This document shows positions 8,395 to 16,939 of a stretch of DNA of 64,000 nt, one piece after another. This DNA comes from Agromyces marinus (GTDB taxonomy: Bacteria > Actinomycetota > Actinomycetes > Actinomycetales > Microbacteriaceae): positions 248,001 through 312,000 of the forward strand of contig NZ_CP087879.1 of assembly GCF_021442325.1 (NCBI RefSeq), read 5' to 3'. The notes under the pieces are model-generated. The model was not told where the DNA came from. It saw only the letters and a program-made list of their open reading frames with translations, and did no database searches. The translations under genes were made by a program, and so were the position numbers. Positions within the stretch are counted from its first letter, which is position 1. Every line of letters starts with the position of its first letter.

Positions 8395-8858
8395 TGGTCG
8401 GTGAGCCTCCTCAGGATCTCGGTCGCCTCGGCGAGCGTGTCGCGTTCGGCGGGGGTGAGTGCGGTGAAGCGCTTGGCGAGCCAGGCGTCGCGCCGGCGAC
8501 GGGTCTCGCGCACGATCTCGTGACCGGTGTCGGTCGCGTGCAGCAGCACCTTCCGGCCGTCGTCGGGCGAGCTCTCGCGCACGAGGAGCCCGGAGTCGAC
8601 GAGGCAGTTGACGGTGCGGTTCATGGACGGCGGGGTGACGCGCTCGAGCTCGGCGAGCCGGCCCGGGGTCAGCGGGCCGTCGATCGCGGTCCAGGCGAGG
8701 GCCGCGTACTGGGTCGCGCTGAGTTCGGTCTCGGCGCGCTCCTGGCGGATGCGTCGGGCGAGCCGCATCACGGCCATGCGGAGCTCGGTGCTCTGCTCCG
8801 CCAGGCTCGCCCTGCGGGCGCGGGTGGTGGTCGTCGGCTCGGGCATGACCGTTAGCAT
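8391..8858 (-). CDS. MarR-family transcriptional regulator
   Basis: The 155-residue winged-helix regulator has the MarR core LSATQYAALAWTAIDGPLTP, the recognition region RVTPPSMNRTVNCLVDSGLL, and the wing ESSPDDGRKVLLHATDTG. It is translationally coupled to the MFS exporter and probably represses both. Starts at 8858 or 8846 are both possible, and no ribosome site precedes either. The palindromes at 8851-8877 overlap the start region, which fits autorepression of a leaderless or short-leader mRNA. Confidence 0.88.
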   Translation of the reverse strand: MLTVMPEPTTTTRARRASLAEQSTELRMAVMRLARRIRQERAETELSATQYAALAWTAIDGPLTPGRLAELERVTPPSMNRTVNCLVDSGLLVRESSPDDGRKVLLHATDTGHEIVRETRRRRDAWLAKRFTALTPAERDTLAEATEILRRLTDQ

Positions 8859-8877
8859 AACAAATTAGTCAGGCTAA
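8851..8877. promoter_or_regulatory. Candidate MarR operator
   Basis: TTAGTCAGGCTAA (8865-8877) is an inverted repeat with TTAG/CTAA arms, and GTTAGCATAAC (8851-8861) is a second, overlapping-type palindrome. Both sit at the start of the marR gene in an AT-richer patch of otherwise GC-rich DNA, as expected for a MarR dimer site. Confidence 0.5.
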
Positions 8878-8933
8878 GTAATTCCACAGCAGGGCGGTGC
8901 GCATTCGGATGCCGCGCCTGCCATGATGACCCC

Positions 8934-9782
8934 ATGCCGACCTTCACCGACCCGCAGGGCGTGCACATCCACTACGAGTCGTGGCGGGTGCCCGATCCGG
9001 TCGCCGTCGTCCAGCTCGTGCACGGCGTCGGCGAGCACATCGGCCGCTACGGCAGGCTCGTCGAGTCTCTGAACTCCGCGGGCTACTCGGTCTGGGCCGA
9101 CGACCATCGGGGGCACGGGCAGACCGGGTTCGAGCAGCACGGGGGCGACCTCGATCGGATGGGGAAGCTCGGCCGCGGCGGGTTGCGTGCCGCGATCCAC
9201 GACGTGCACCTGTTCACGGGGGTCATCCGCGAGACCGAGGGCGACGAGGTGCCGCTCGTGCTCCTCGGGCACTCGTGGGGCTCGCTGATGTCGCAGATCC
9301 TGCTCGAGCGGCATCCGCACGACTGGGATGCGGTCGTGCTCACCGGAACGGCGTACCGGACGCCGATCCACATGAACTCGGGCGACCTGAACCGGCGCCA
9401 CCGGCATCTCGGCACGACGGGGCTCGAATGGCTCTCGCGCGACCCGGCGGTCGCCGAGGCGTTCGTCGCCGATCCGTACACGACCGCGGTTCCGCTGCAG
9501 CAGCTCTTCGGGCTCATCGAGGCGGCGCGCCTGCTCGGTCGCCCGGGCCGGAACCTCCCCGAGGAGCTCCCGCTGCTCATCATGGTCGGCTCCGACGACT
9601 CGCTCGGCGGGGAGCGGAGCGCGCTCAAGCTCGCGAACGCGTACACGCACCGGTCCGGCCTGGCCGATGTGACCCTCGTCGTGTACGACGGCGCCCGCCA
9701 CGAGATCTTCAACGAGACGAACCAGGAGGAGGTCCGCGGCGACCTGATCCGCTGGCTCGACGAGCGGTTCGCCGTCGACTGA
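8934..9782 (+). CDS. Alpha/beta hydrolase (monoacylglycerol-lipase/serine aminopeptidase S33-like)
   Basis: The 282-residue cytoplasmic hydrolase has the oxyanion motif VVQLVHGVGEHIGRYG near residue 25, the nucleophile elbow LLGHSWGS (about residue 115), a likely acid in IMVGSDDSLGG, and the catalytic histidine in DGARHEIFNE. These are the features of lysophospholipase/monoglyceride-lipase-like enzymes. A CATGAT box at 8922-8927 lies 6 nt before the ATG, suggesting a leaderless transcript. The real substrate (acylglycerol or other ester) cannot be read from sequence. Confidence 0.88.
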   Translation: MPTFTDPQGVHIHYESWRVPDPVAVVQLVHGVGEHIGRYGRLVESLNSAGYSVWADDHRGHGQTGFEQHGGDLDRMGKLGRGGLRAAIHDVHLFTGVIRETEGDEVPLVLLGHSWGSLMSQILLERHPHDWDAVVLTGTAYRTPIHMNSGDLNRRHRHLGTTGLEWLSRDPAVAEAFVADPYTTAVPLQQLFGLIEAARLLGRPGRNLPEELPLLIMVGSDDSLGGERSALKLANAYTHRSGLADVTLVVYDGARHEIFNETNQEEVRGDLIRWLDERFAVD

Positions 9783-9815
9783 GCACGGCGCCGGGCGTTG
9801 AGAGCGGATGCCGCC

Positions 9816-10478
9816 TCAGCGCGTTGCGGGAAGGTTGAAGCCGAGCAGCCGCGCCTGCATGCGCCCGCCGAGCCGCTCGAATCTCACCTGGGTGAGCGCG
9901 CAGTTCTCGACGGCCGGGAACACGTCTCGGTAGTGGTCGGGCTCGATGCCGAGCCAGTGGCACAGCAGCAGCCGCATGAGCGTGCCGTGCATGACGACGA
10001 GCACGCGGTGCCCGGCCCGGGACTCCGGTGAGCCGCCGACCGTCTCGTCGCCGAAGCCGAATTCGCGGACGAGGTCGAGCAGCGCGGGCGCCGCACGTGC
10101 GACTCCGTCGACGCCGGCTTCGCCGCCGGGCAGCGGTTGACGCGCGGGGTGCCGCTGGAATGCGGCCCACTCGGCCGGCATCTGTTCGGCGAGTTCGTTC
10201 GGGCCGAGTCCTTCGCCCGATCCGAAGTCGATCTCGGACAGGCGCGAGTCGGTGCGCAGTGACAGGCCTGCAGCGCTGGCGGCGGGCTCCGCGGTGTGCC
10301 TCGCGCGCACGAGTGTCGACGAGACGATCGCCGAGAGGCCCGCGTCGGCGGCCCACCGGGCGAGGCCTTCGGCCTGCTCGAGGCCGAACGGCGTGAGCGC
10401 GATGTCGGAGGAACCGGCGTATCGGTGTTCGCGGTGCCAGACGGTCTCGCCGTGTCGCGCGAGGAAGAGCGTGGTCAT
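9816..10478 (-). CDS. Histidine phosphatase family (phosphoglycerate-mutase-like) protein
   Basis: The 220-residue protein starts MTTLFLARHGETVWHREHRY, the RHG phosphohistidine motif, has the second conserved arginine in SSTLVRARHTAEP, and the conserved histidine in VVMHGTLMRLLL. Such enzymes dephosphorylate small metabolites and only sometimes act as true mutases. ATG at 10478 is preceded by AAGGGGGATG at a good distance, so the long open frame further upstream is spurious. It is convergent with the hydrolase ending at 9782 and divergent from the cellulase gene. Confidence 0.88.
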   Translation of the reverse strand: MTTLFLARHGETVWHREHRYAGSSDIALTPFGLEQAEGLARWAADAGLSAIVSSTLVRARHTAEPAASAAGLSLRTDSRLSEIDFGSGEGLGPNELAEQMPAEWAAFQRHPARQPLPGGEAGVDGVARAAPALLDLVREFGFGDETVGGSPESRAGHRVLVVMHGTLMRLLLCHWLGIEPDHYRDVFPAVENCALTQVRFERLGGRMQARLLGFNLPATR

Positions 10479-10561
10479 CGAGGCATCCCCCTTCGGCCGG
10501 CATGACGGCCGGCCTCTGTCGCCGAGCCTACGCGCACGCGTCACGCCATCGGCGTTCCCTC

Positions 10562-10612
10562 TTGACATGAGTGGGCAGGCACGGCACGCTGTGAGCGTGA
10601 GAGCGCTCTCAC
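10562..10612 (+). promoter_or_regulatory. Promoter and CebR-type operator of the GH6 cellulase gene
   Basis: TTGACA at 10562-10567 is a consensus -35 box; the -10 near 10585-10590 is weak. GTGAGAGCGCTCTCAC (10597-10612) is a perfect 16-bp palindrome matching the LacI-family CebR operator type (TGGGAGCGCTCCCA) and lies at the expected transcription start. The same core controls the cebE operon at 20296 and 20352. Confidence 0.75.
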
Positions 10613-10634
10613 AAATGAATCCGAGGAGGAACCG

Positions 10635-11870
10635 ATGACGTTTCCGCACCATCGACGGGCGACCGCGGCCGGGACGGCCGCCGCGTTCGTGGCCATGGCC
10701 CTTGCCGGCGCGCCCGCGTTCGCCGCCGACGAGGTGCTCCCGCCCGGGTCGGAACTCTGGACCAACCCGGCGAGCACGACCCTCGAGGCCGCAGCCGCCC
10801 TCGAGGGCGACGCCCGCGCCGACGCGCTGCTGCTCGGCTCGTTCCCGAGCGCCACGTGGATCAACGGCGGCACGCCGAACGAGGCCAAGCGCGACGTCAA
10901 GCGCGTCGTCTCGGCCGCCCACGCGGCTGACGAGGTGCCGGTGCTCGTCGCATACAACATCCCGTTCCGCGACTGCGCGCAGTACTCCGCCGGCGGGGCG
11001 ACCACGCCTGCCGAGTACACGGCGTGGATCGACGGCTTCGCGAAGGGCATCGGCAACAAGGACGCCGTCGTGATCCTCGAGCCCGACGGGCTCGGCATCA
11101 TCCCCTGGTACACGACGATCAACGGCCAGCTCGAGTGGTGCCAGCCGGACGAGGCCGATGCCGCGACGGCGGCCGACGAACGGTTCGCGATGCTGAACCA
11201 CGCGGTGGACGCCTTCGCTGCGCTGCCGAACACCGCCGTCTACCTCGACGGCACGCACTCGGCGTGGCTCGGGGTCGGCGACGTCGCCGACCGGCTCATC
11301 ACGGCGGGCGTCGAGCGCGCCGACGGCTTCTTCCTCAACGTGTCGAACTACGAGACGACCGAGCGCCAGCAGAAGTACGGCACCTGGATCTCGGACTGCA
11401 TCAACCTCGACCTGAACTCGTGGTGGCAACGGGAGTGGTGCGGGAGCCAGTACTACCCGGCGAACCCGTCCGACTTCTCCACGTGGGAGCTGACGGATGC
11501 CGCCTACGACCAGGCCTACGCCGACACCGGGCTCCAGCGCGATCCCGACGCGCAGGCGCACTTCGTGATCGACACCAGCCGCAACGGCGTCGGACCGTGG
11601 ACGCCGACCGCCGTCCACCCGGACCCGCAGGTCTGGTGCAACCCGCCCGACCGCGGCCTCGGCCTGCGCCCGACGGCCGACACGGGCGACCCGCTCATCG
11701 ACGCCTACCTCTGGGTCAAGGTGCCCGGCGAGTCGGACGGCGAGTGCCTGCGCGGCACCGCCGGCCCCGAGGACCCGGAGCGCGGCATCGTCGACCCGGC
11801 CGCCGGGCAGTGGTTCGTCGAGATGGCCGACGAGCTCATCGCGAACGCGGTGCCACCGGTCTCCCCGTAG
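10635..11870 (+). CDS. Secreted glycoside hydrolase family 6 cellulase (endoglucanase/cellobiohydrolase)
   Basis: The 411-residue protein has a Sec signal peptide (about 1-30, ending APAFAADE) followed only by a GH6 catalytic domain, with no cellulose-binding module. GH6 landmarks are YNIPFRDCAQYSAGG (about 105, carrying a key Asp; usual form YNIPGRDC), VILEPDGLG (about 150), YLDGTHSAW and WVKVPGESDGEC near the C-terminus. GH6 enzymes invert beta-1,4-glucan bonds and release cellobiose, the presumed ligand of the ABC importer at 18960. GGAGGAAC lies 7 nt before ATG 10635. Endo versus exo action cannot be told here. Confidence 0.93.
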   Translation: MTFPHHRRATAAGTAAAFVAMALAGAPAFAADEVLPPGSELWTNPASTTLEAAAALEGDARADALLLGSFPSATWINGGTPNEAKRDVKRVVSAAHAADEVPVLVAYNIPFRDCAQYSAGGATTPAEYTAWIDGFAKGIGNKDAVVILEPDGLGIIPWYTTINGQLEWCQPDEADAATAADERFAMLNHAVDAFAALPNTAVYLDGTHSAWLGVGDVADRLITAGVERADGFFLNVSNYETTERQQKYGTWISDCINLDLNSWWQREWCGSQYYPANPSDFSTWELTDAAYDQAYADTGLQRDPDAQAHFVIDTSRNGVGPWTPTAVHPDPQVWCNPPDRGLGLRPTADTGDPLIDAYLWVKVPGESDGECLRGTAGPEDPERGIVDPAAGQWFVEMADELIANAVPPVSP

Positions 11871-11880
11871 CCCCTCGCTC

Positions 11881-11927
11881 GGGCGGGAGCCGGCGCACCC
11901 CCGGAATGCCGGCGCCGGTTCCCGCCC
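11881..11927 (+). terminator. Strong hairpin terminator after the GH6 gene
   Basis: GGGCGGGAGCCGGCG (11881-11895) pairs with CGCCGGTTCCCGCCC (11913-11927) in a 15-bp stem with one G-U pair, 10 nt after the cellulase stop codon. It isolates the constitutive-looking ligase gene downstream. Confidence 0.75.
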
Positions 11928-11954
11928 GCCGGATGCACGATCCCGCGGCATCCG

Positions 11955-11960
11955 TAGGCT
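11955..11960 (+). promoter_or_regulatory. Leaderless-type -10 box of the lipoate ligase gene
   Basis: TAGGCT ends 6 nt before the ATG at 11967, so transcription should begin at or next to the start codon; no Shine-Dalgarno sequence is present. Confidence 0.5.
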
Positions 11961-11966
11961 GGGTGC

Positions 11967-13016
11967 ATGCACGGTGAGTACAAGGTTCCCGGCGGCAAGC
12001 TCGTGGTCGTCGACTTCGACGTGGTCGACGGCGCGATCCGGAACGCGCGCGTCGCGGGTGACTTCTTCCTCGAACCCGACGAGGCGCTGGAGGACCTGAA
12101 CCGGGCGCTCGACGGGCTGCCCGCTGCATCCGACGCCAAGCAGGTCGCCGCGGCCATCACGAAGGGGCTGCGCCCCGACGCCGTCATGCTCGGGTTCTCG
12201 GCCGAGGCGATCGCGGTCGCCGTGCGCCGGGCGATGACGGATGCCACGACCTGGTCGGACTACGAGTGGGAGATCGTGCACGACCCGGCCGTGCCGCCGC
12301 GCGTGCACCTCGCGCTCGACGAGGTGCTCGCGACGCGCGTCGGCGAGGGCCGCCGCAAGCCCACGTTGCGCATCTGGGAGTGGGACGAGTCGGCCGTCGT
12401 CATCGGCTCGTTCCAGTCGGTGAAGAACGAGGTCGACCCCGACGGCGCCGCCCGCTACGGCTTCGACGTCGTGCGCCGCATCTCGGGCGGCGGCGCGATG
12501 ATGATGGAGAAGGGCAACGTCGTCACCTACTCGCTCTACGTGCCGGCCGAGCTCGTGCAGGGCATGAGCTTCGCCGACTCGTACGCGTTCCTCGACGACT
12601 GGGTGCTGCAGGGGCTGCGCTCACTCGGCATCGACGCGACCTACCAGCCGCTCAACGACATCGCGAGCCCGGCCGGCAAGATCGGCGGCGCCGCGCAGAA
12701 GCGCCTCGGCTCGGGCAGCGTGCTGCACCACGTGACGATGGCGTACGACCTCGACAACGAGAAGATGCTCGAGGTGCTGCGCATCGGGCGCGAGAAGATC
12801 AGCGACAAGGGCATCGCGTCGGCGGCCAAGCGCGTCGACCCGCTGCGCTCGCAGACCGGGTTGGCCCGTGCCGAGGTCATCGAGCGGCTCAAGGAGACGT
12901 TCGCCGCGCTGTACGGTGCGACGCCCGGGGCGGTCACGGCCGACGAGCTCGCCGAGGCCGAGGCGCTCGTCGCCTCGAAGTTCGCGACCGAGGACTGGCT
13001 GCAGCGGGTGCCCTGA
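11967..13016 (+). CDS. Lipoate-protein ligase A family protein with N-terminal LplB-like domain
   Basis: The 349-residue protein starts MHGEYKVPGGKLVVVDF, typical of the accessory C-terminal/LplB domain of lipoate ligases (about residues 1-85). The biotin/lipoate ligase catalytic domain follows (about 95-340), with RRISGGGAMMMEKGNVVTYS matching the RRxxGGGxVxHD-type adenylate loop and GKIGGAAQKRLGSG matching the KIgGsAq motif with its catalytic lysine. It would attach lipoate to E2 or GcvH proteins using ATP. The domain order is the reverse of E. coli LplA. Confidence 0.88.
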   Translation: MHGEYKVPGGKLVVVDFDVVDGAIRNARVAGDFFLEPDEALEDLNRALDGLPAASDAKQVAAAITKGLRPDAVMLGFSAEAIAVAVRRAMTDATTWSDYEWEIVHDPAVPPRVHLALDEVLATRVGEGRRKPTLRIWEWDESAVVIGSFQSVKNEVDPDGAARYGFDVVRRISGGGAMMMEKGNVVTYSLYVPAELVQGMSFADSYAFLDDWVLQGLRSLGIDATYQPLNDIASPAGKIGGAAQKRLGSGSVLHHVTMAYDLDNEKMLEVLRIGREKISDKGIASAAKRVDPLRSQTGLARAEVIERLKETFAALYGATPGAVTADELAEAEALVASKFATEDWLQRVP

Positions 13017-13081
13017 GCGGTGCGGGCCGGGTCGAGCGGATGCCGCGCCCGCGCGTTCGAGGAAGGCTCAGGCGCGCCCGA

Positions 13082-13087
13082 TAGAAT
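13082..13087 (+). promoter_or_regulatory. Leaderless-type -10 box of the small membrane protein gene
   Basis: TAGAAT ends 6 nt before ATG 13094; no ribosome-binding site is present between them. Confidence 0.5.
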
Positions 13088-13093
13088 CGCCCG

Positions 13094-13414
13094 ATGGACT
13101 GGTGGATCTGGCTCGGCATCGCCGTGCTCGTCGCTGCGCTCGGCTGGGTCGCCGTGCGACGCGGCTGGATCGACCTGTCCGACAAGACCAAGAAGGGTCG
13201 GCCGTCCGGCGCCGGCCTCATGATGATCGGCGACGAGGTCTTCGCGCCGCGCAAGTACGAGGCGCAGCTCGAGGTCGACCGCCAGGCGCGGCTGCCCGTT
13301 CCGGCCCCGGTGCCTGGCGACGGAGACAAGGGCATCGCGTTCGCCGCGGCCGATGCCGACGACGACGATCCCGACCGCTTCCGCGGCCGGATCCGCCTCG
13401 ACGTCGAGCGCTGA
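13094..13414 (+). CDS. Small single-pass membrane protein of unknown function
   Basis: The 106-residue protein has one N-terminal membrane segment (WIWLGIAVLVAALGWVAV, about 4-21), then a basic stretch (DKTKKGRPSG) and an acidic C-terminal tail rich in Asp. It has no recognised enzymatic motif. The predicted topology leaves the tail in the cytoplasm by the positive-inside rule. It lies between the lipoate ligase and the methyltransferase with its own -10 box, so its function cannot be inferred from an operon. Confidence 0.75.
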   Translation: MDWWIWLGIAVLVAALGWVAVRRGWIDLSDKTKKGRPSGAGLMMIGDEVFAPRKYEAQLEVDRQARLPVPAPVPGDGDKGIAFAAADADDDDPDRFRGRIRLDVER

Positions 13415-13450
13415 GGCCGAGCGCGCCGCGGCCGCTGGCAGACTTGAGCG

Positions 13451-14347
13451 GTGCCTGCCGACGAGCCCGACCGCGTCATCCACGCCGACAACCTCGACGT
13501 GTTGCGCTCGTTCCCCGACGGCCGGTTCACGCTCGTCTACCTCGACCCGCCCTTCAACACGGGGAGGGCGCAGGCCCGGCGCTCGCATCGCCACGTGCGA
13601 CAGGGTCGAACGGATGCCGGCGACGCCGAGGCATCCGCTCACGCTGAAGGGCCCACGCGCTCGACGGTGACCGGCTTCGCCGGGCAGCGGTACGAGCGCA
13701 TCCGCGGCGACCTCATGCGATACGACGACCGGTTCGACGACTACTGGGGCTTCCTCGAGCCGCGGCTGGCCGAGGCCTGGCGGGTGCTCGCCGACGACGG
13801 CACGCTGTACCTGCACCTCGACTACCGCGAGGCGCACTACGCCAAGGTGCTGCTCGACGCGCTGTTCGGCCGCGAGTGCTTCCTCAACGAGCTCATCTGG
13901 GCGTACGACTACGGGGCGAAGTCGAAGCGCCGGTGGCCGACGAAGCACGACACGATCCTCGTCTACGTGAAGGATCCCGAGGCGTACTTCTTCGACTCGG
14001 ACGCGGTCGACCGCGAGCCGTACATGGCGCCCGGCCTGGTCACGCCCGAGAAGGCCGCGCGCGGCAAGCTGCCGACGGACGTCTGGTGGCACACGATCGT
14101 GTCGCCGACCGGGCGCGAGAAGACGGGGTATCCGACGCAGAAGCCCGAGGGCGTGCTGCGGCGCATCGTGCAGGCCTCCAGCAGGCCGGGCGACTGGGTG
14201 CTCGACGCCTTCGCCGGATCCGGCACGACGGGGGCGGTCGCGCGGGAGCTCGGCCGCCGCTTCGTGCTCGTCGACGAGCACCCGGACGCGATCGAGGTCA
14301 TGCGTCGCCGGTTCGCGGATGCCGCGGGCATCCGCTTCGAGCCCTGA
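13451..14347 (+). CDS. Site-specific DNA methyltransferase (N4/N6 amino-MTase)
   Basis: The 298-residue protein has motif IV as VYLDPPFNTG (about residues 30-39), the target-amine loop, and motif I (S-adenosylmethionine binding) as VLDAFAGSGTTGAVA near the C-terminus, preceded by GYPTQKPEGVLRRIV. The IV-before-I order marks the beta-type class. A hydrophilic insertion (about 40-75) follows motif IV. GTG at 13451 is used, with CAGACT 6 nt upstream. No restriction endonuclease lies beside it, so it looks like an orphan regulatory or housekeeping methyltransferase. The target site is unknown. Confidence 0.88.
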   Translation: MPADEPDRVIHADNLDVLRSFPDGRFTLVYLDPPFNTGRAQARRSHRHVRQGRTDAGDAEASAHAEGPTRSTVTGFAGQRYERIRGDLMRYDDRFDDYWGFLEPRLAEAWRVLADDGTLYLHLDYREAHYAKVLLDALFGRECFLNELIWAYDYGAKSKRRWPTKHDTILVYVKDPEAYFFDSDAVDREPYMAPGLVTPEKAARGKLPTDVWWHTIVSPTGREKTGYPTQKPEGVLRRIVQASSRPGDWVLDAFAGSGTTGAVARELGRRFVLVDEHPDAIEVMRRRFADAAGIRFEP

Positions 14348-14380
14348 CGCGCCGCCGGAGATCGCACTCCAACGGACCGG

Positions 14381-15433
14381 CTACGCCGACTGCCGTCGCA
14401 CCAGGCGGGTCCGCATGATGTTGCGGTGGGGCACGGGCTCACCCGCGAGCAGGCGGACGAGCAGGTCGGCCATGAGGAACCCCATCTCCTCCGACGGCTG
14501 ATAGACCGTGGTGAGCGGGATCGCGGACGACGTGGCCGCGGGGCTGTCGTCGAAGCCGACCACGGCGACGTCGTCGGGCACGCGCCGGCCACGTTCGCGG
14601 AGCACCGCGAGCGTGCCGGTCGCCATCAGGTCGCTCGCGACGAAGACCGCGTCGAGGTCCGGCACGCGGTCGAGCAGACGCCGGGTCGCTGCGATCGCGC
14701 CGGCGACGGAGAAGTCTGCCTCCTCGACCGCGTCGGCGGGCAGACCCGCGGTCTCCATCGACTGGCGGAACCCCGCGAGGCGGTCGACCGCGGCGGGCAT
14801 GTCGAGCGGTCCGGTGATGGTGCCGATGCGCTTGCGGCCGATCGCGAGCAGGCGCTCCGCCGCGGTCATCCCGCCCTCGAGGTTGTCGACATCGACGAAG
14901 ACGACGGATTCGTCGACGTTCGGCGGCCGACCGCCGAACACCATGGGAATCTCGCGGGCCGCATCGCGCAACGAACGGTCGCCCTCGTGATGGGAGACGA
15001 TGAGCGCGCCGTCGACCACGCCCGACTTGAGGTACCGCATGGTCTTCCGGCTCGGATCGCTCGTCGGGACGAGCAGGTTGAGCAGGTACTCGCTGTCGTC
15101 GAGGCGGCGCGCGATGCCCTGCACGATCGCCGAGAAGTACGGGTCGCCGAAGAACCGGGTGGTGTCTTCGGGGATGACGAGCGCGATCGCGCCCGACGTG
15201 CGGCTCGCGAGCGAGCGCGCGGCACGGTTCGGGACGTAGTTGAGCTTCGCGATCGCCGCGTTCACGGCGCGCGCGACCTCCGGCGACACCTTCGGCGAGC
15301 CGTTCACGACGCGACTGACCGTTGCGCGCGACACGTTCGCCTCGCGTGCGACCATCTCGAGGGTCGGCGCAGACGAGCGCGCCCCGGAACCGATTGCCGC
15401 CTGCATACTGGTCAGTCTATTTCCGGCAGTCAT
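14381..15433 (-). CDS. cebR: LacI-family regulator, probable cellobiose repressor CebR
   Basis: The 350-residue protein has a LacI helix-turn-helix (TLEMVAREANVSRATVSRVV, about 24-43, hinge LNYVPNRAARSLASR) and a periplasmic-binding-protein-like effector domain ending in [21 protein letters not shown]. It is the last gene of the operon cebEFG-bgl-cebR, about 30 nt after the beta-glucosidase. The palindromes TGAGAGCGCTCTCA before cebE and before the GH6 cellulase match the CebR operator type, and cellobiose is the known inducer of CebR. ATG 15406 (residue 10) is an alternative start. The name rests on context plus operator. Confidence 0.85.
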   Translation of the reverse strand: MTAGNRLTSMQAAIGSGARSSAPTLEMVAREANVSRATVSRVVNGSPKVSPEVARAVNAAIAKLNYVPNRAARSLASRTSGAIALVIPEDTTRFFGDPYFSAIVQGIARRLDDSEYLLNLLVPTSDPSRKTMRYLKSGVVDGALIVSHHEGDRSLRDAAREIPMVFGGRPPNVDESVVFVDVDNLEGGMTAAERLLAIGRKRIGTITGPLDMPAAVDRLAGFRQSMETAGLPADAVEEADFSVAGAIAATRRLLDRVPDLDAVFVASDLMATGTLAVLRERGRRVPDDVAVVGFDDSPAATSSAIPLTTVYQPSEEMGFLMADLLVRLLAGEPVPHRNIMRTRLVRRQSA

Positions 15434-15463
15434 GGGTCGTCGGTCCGGGGGCGCGCTCGTCGC

Positions 15464-16939
15464 TCAGTGATCGGATGTCGCGGGCAGGCACCGGTCGCGG
15501 ATGACCTGCTGGTACGCCAGGCCGCTGTCCTTGAGCGTGCGCTGCTGGGTCTCGTAGTCGACGCGGACGAGTCCGAAGCGCTTCTCGTAGCCCCATGCCC
15601 ACTCGAAGTTGTCGAGGATCGACCAGTAGAAGTAGCCGTGGACGGGCGTGCCCTCCTCGATCGCGTCGAGGATCGCGTCGAGGTGGGCGAGGAGGAACTC
15701 GGTGCGATCCGAGTCGTGCACCGCGCCATCCGCCGTCACCTCGTCGTCGTATGCCGCGCCGTTCTCGGTGACGAACATCCGTACGCCGGCGGGGCCGGTG
15801 TACTCGCGGTGCACTCGCCCGAGGAGTTCCCGCAGCCCGTCGGGCTGGACCTCCCACCCCATCGCGGTCTGCGGCAGGCCCTGCGAGTGGAAATGGACGT
15901 GGTCGGCCGCCGGGAACGGCGAGCGGATCGGCCGATCGGTGGGTGCATGTCCCCCGAGCGGATGGGTCGCGGGCTGATCGCTGACCGATTCACCGTGGTA
16001 GTAGTTCACGCCCAGCGCGTTGATCGGTGTCGAGATGATCTCGAGATCGCCGGGCTGGATCGCATCGCGCAGGCCGAGGTGGCCGACATCCGCCAGCAGG
16101 TCGCCGGCGTAGTGGCCGCGGAAGATCGGGTCGAGGAAGACCCGGTTGAATTGACCGTCGATGCGGCGGGCCGCGTCGACGTCGCCGGGGCGCGACGGGT
16201 CGACGGGCTTCGCGACCGTGAGGTTCAGCGTGATGCCGAGCTCGAGCGACTCGTCGCGCTCGCGGAGCGCCTGCACGGCGAGCCCATGGCCGAGCATGAG
16301 GTGGTGCGCGGCGCGGAGGCCGGCCCCGACGTCCTGCCGACCCGGTGCATGCGCGCCGCCGGTGTAGCTGAGGAACGACGAGCACCAGGGCTCGTTGAGC
16401 GTCGTCCACACCTTCACGCGGTCGCCGAGCGCGTCGTGCATCGTCAGCGCATAGTCGCGGAACCGGAACGCGGTGTCGCGGTTCGTCCAGCCGCCCTGCT
16501 CCTCGTGGGCCTGCGGCAGGTCCCAGTGGTAGAGCGTGAGCCACGGCAGGATCCCGGCGTCGAGCAGTTCGTCGACGAGTCGCGAGTAGAAGTCGACGCC
16601 CTTCAGATTGACCGGGCCGCCGTCGGGGTGCACGCGCGCCCACGACGTCGAGAACCGGTAGGTGTCGAGCCCGAGTTCTCGCATGAGCGCGACGTCGTCG
16701 CGATAGCGGTGGTAGTGGTCGCACGCGACATCCCCGTTGTCGGCGTTGATGACGGCGCCGGGCACGCGGCTGAAGGCGTCCCAGATCGAGTCGGCGCGGC
16801 CGTCCTCGTGAGCGGCGCCCTCGATCTGGTACGCGGCGGCGGCGGCGCCGAGGAGGAAGCCATCGGGGAAGCGGCGGGCATCCGCCGCCTTGGCCGCGGG
16901 TTCTGTCGTATTGGCGGTGATGGGCTGGATGGTAGTCAT
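15464..16939 (-). CDS. GH1 beta-glucosidase
   Basis: The 491-residue cytoplasmic GH1 enzyme has the N-terminal signature FLLGAAAAAYQIEGAAHEDG, the acid/base glutamate in TTLNEPWC (about residue 185) and the nucleophile in FVTENGAAYDD (about 395), plus SILDNFEWAWGYEKRFGLV near the C-terminus. It hydrolyses imported cellobiose and cellodextrins to glucose. The ATG at 16939 overlaps the upstream permease stop (ATGA), so it is translationally coupled to the transporter. Confidence 0.93.
   Translation of the reverse strand: MTTIQPITANTTEPAAKAADARRFPDGFLLGAAAAAYQIEGAAHEDGRADSIWDAFSRVPGAVINADNGDVACDHYHRYRDDVALMRELGLDTYRFSTSWARVHPDGGPVNLKGVDFYSRLVDELLDAGILPWLTLYHWDLPQAHEEQGGWTNRDTAFRFRDYALTMHDALGDRVKVWTTLNEPWCSSFLSYTGGAHAPGRQDVGAGLRAAHHLMLGHGLAVQALRERDESLELGITLNLTVAKPVDPSRPGDVDAARRIDGQFNRVFLDPIFRGHYAGDLLADVGHLGLRDAIQPGDLEIISTPINALGVNYYHGESVSDQPATHPLGGHAPTDRPIRSPFPAADHVHFHSQGLPQTAMGWEVQPDGLRELLGRVHREYTGPAGVRMFVTENGAAYDDEVTADGAVHDSDRTEFLLAHLDAILDAIEEGTPVHGYFYWSILDNFEWAWGYEKRFGLVRVDYETQQRTLKDSGLAYQQVIRDRCLPATSDH

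Noticed and set aside
14381-14418. Short plus-strand frames extending the methyltransferase past 14347
   Set aside because: They are in a different frame. The methyltransferase has a normal stop at 14345-14347 right after its last conserved motif.
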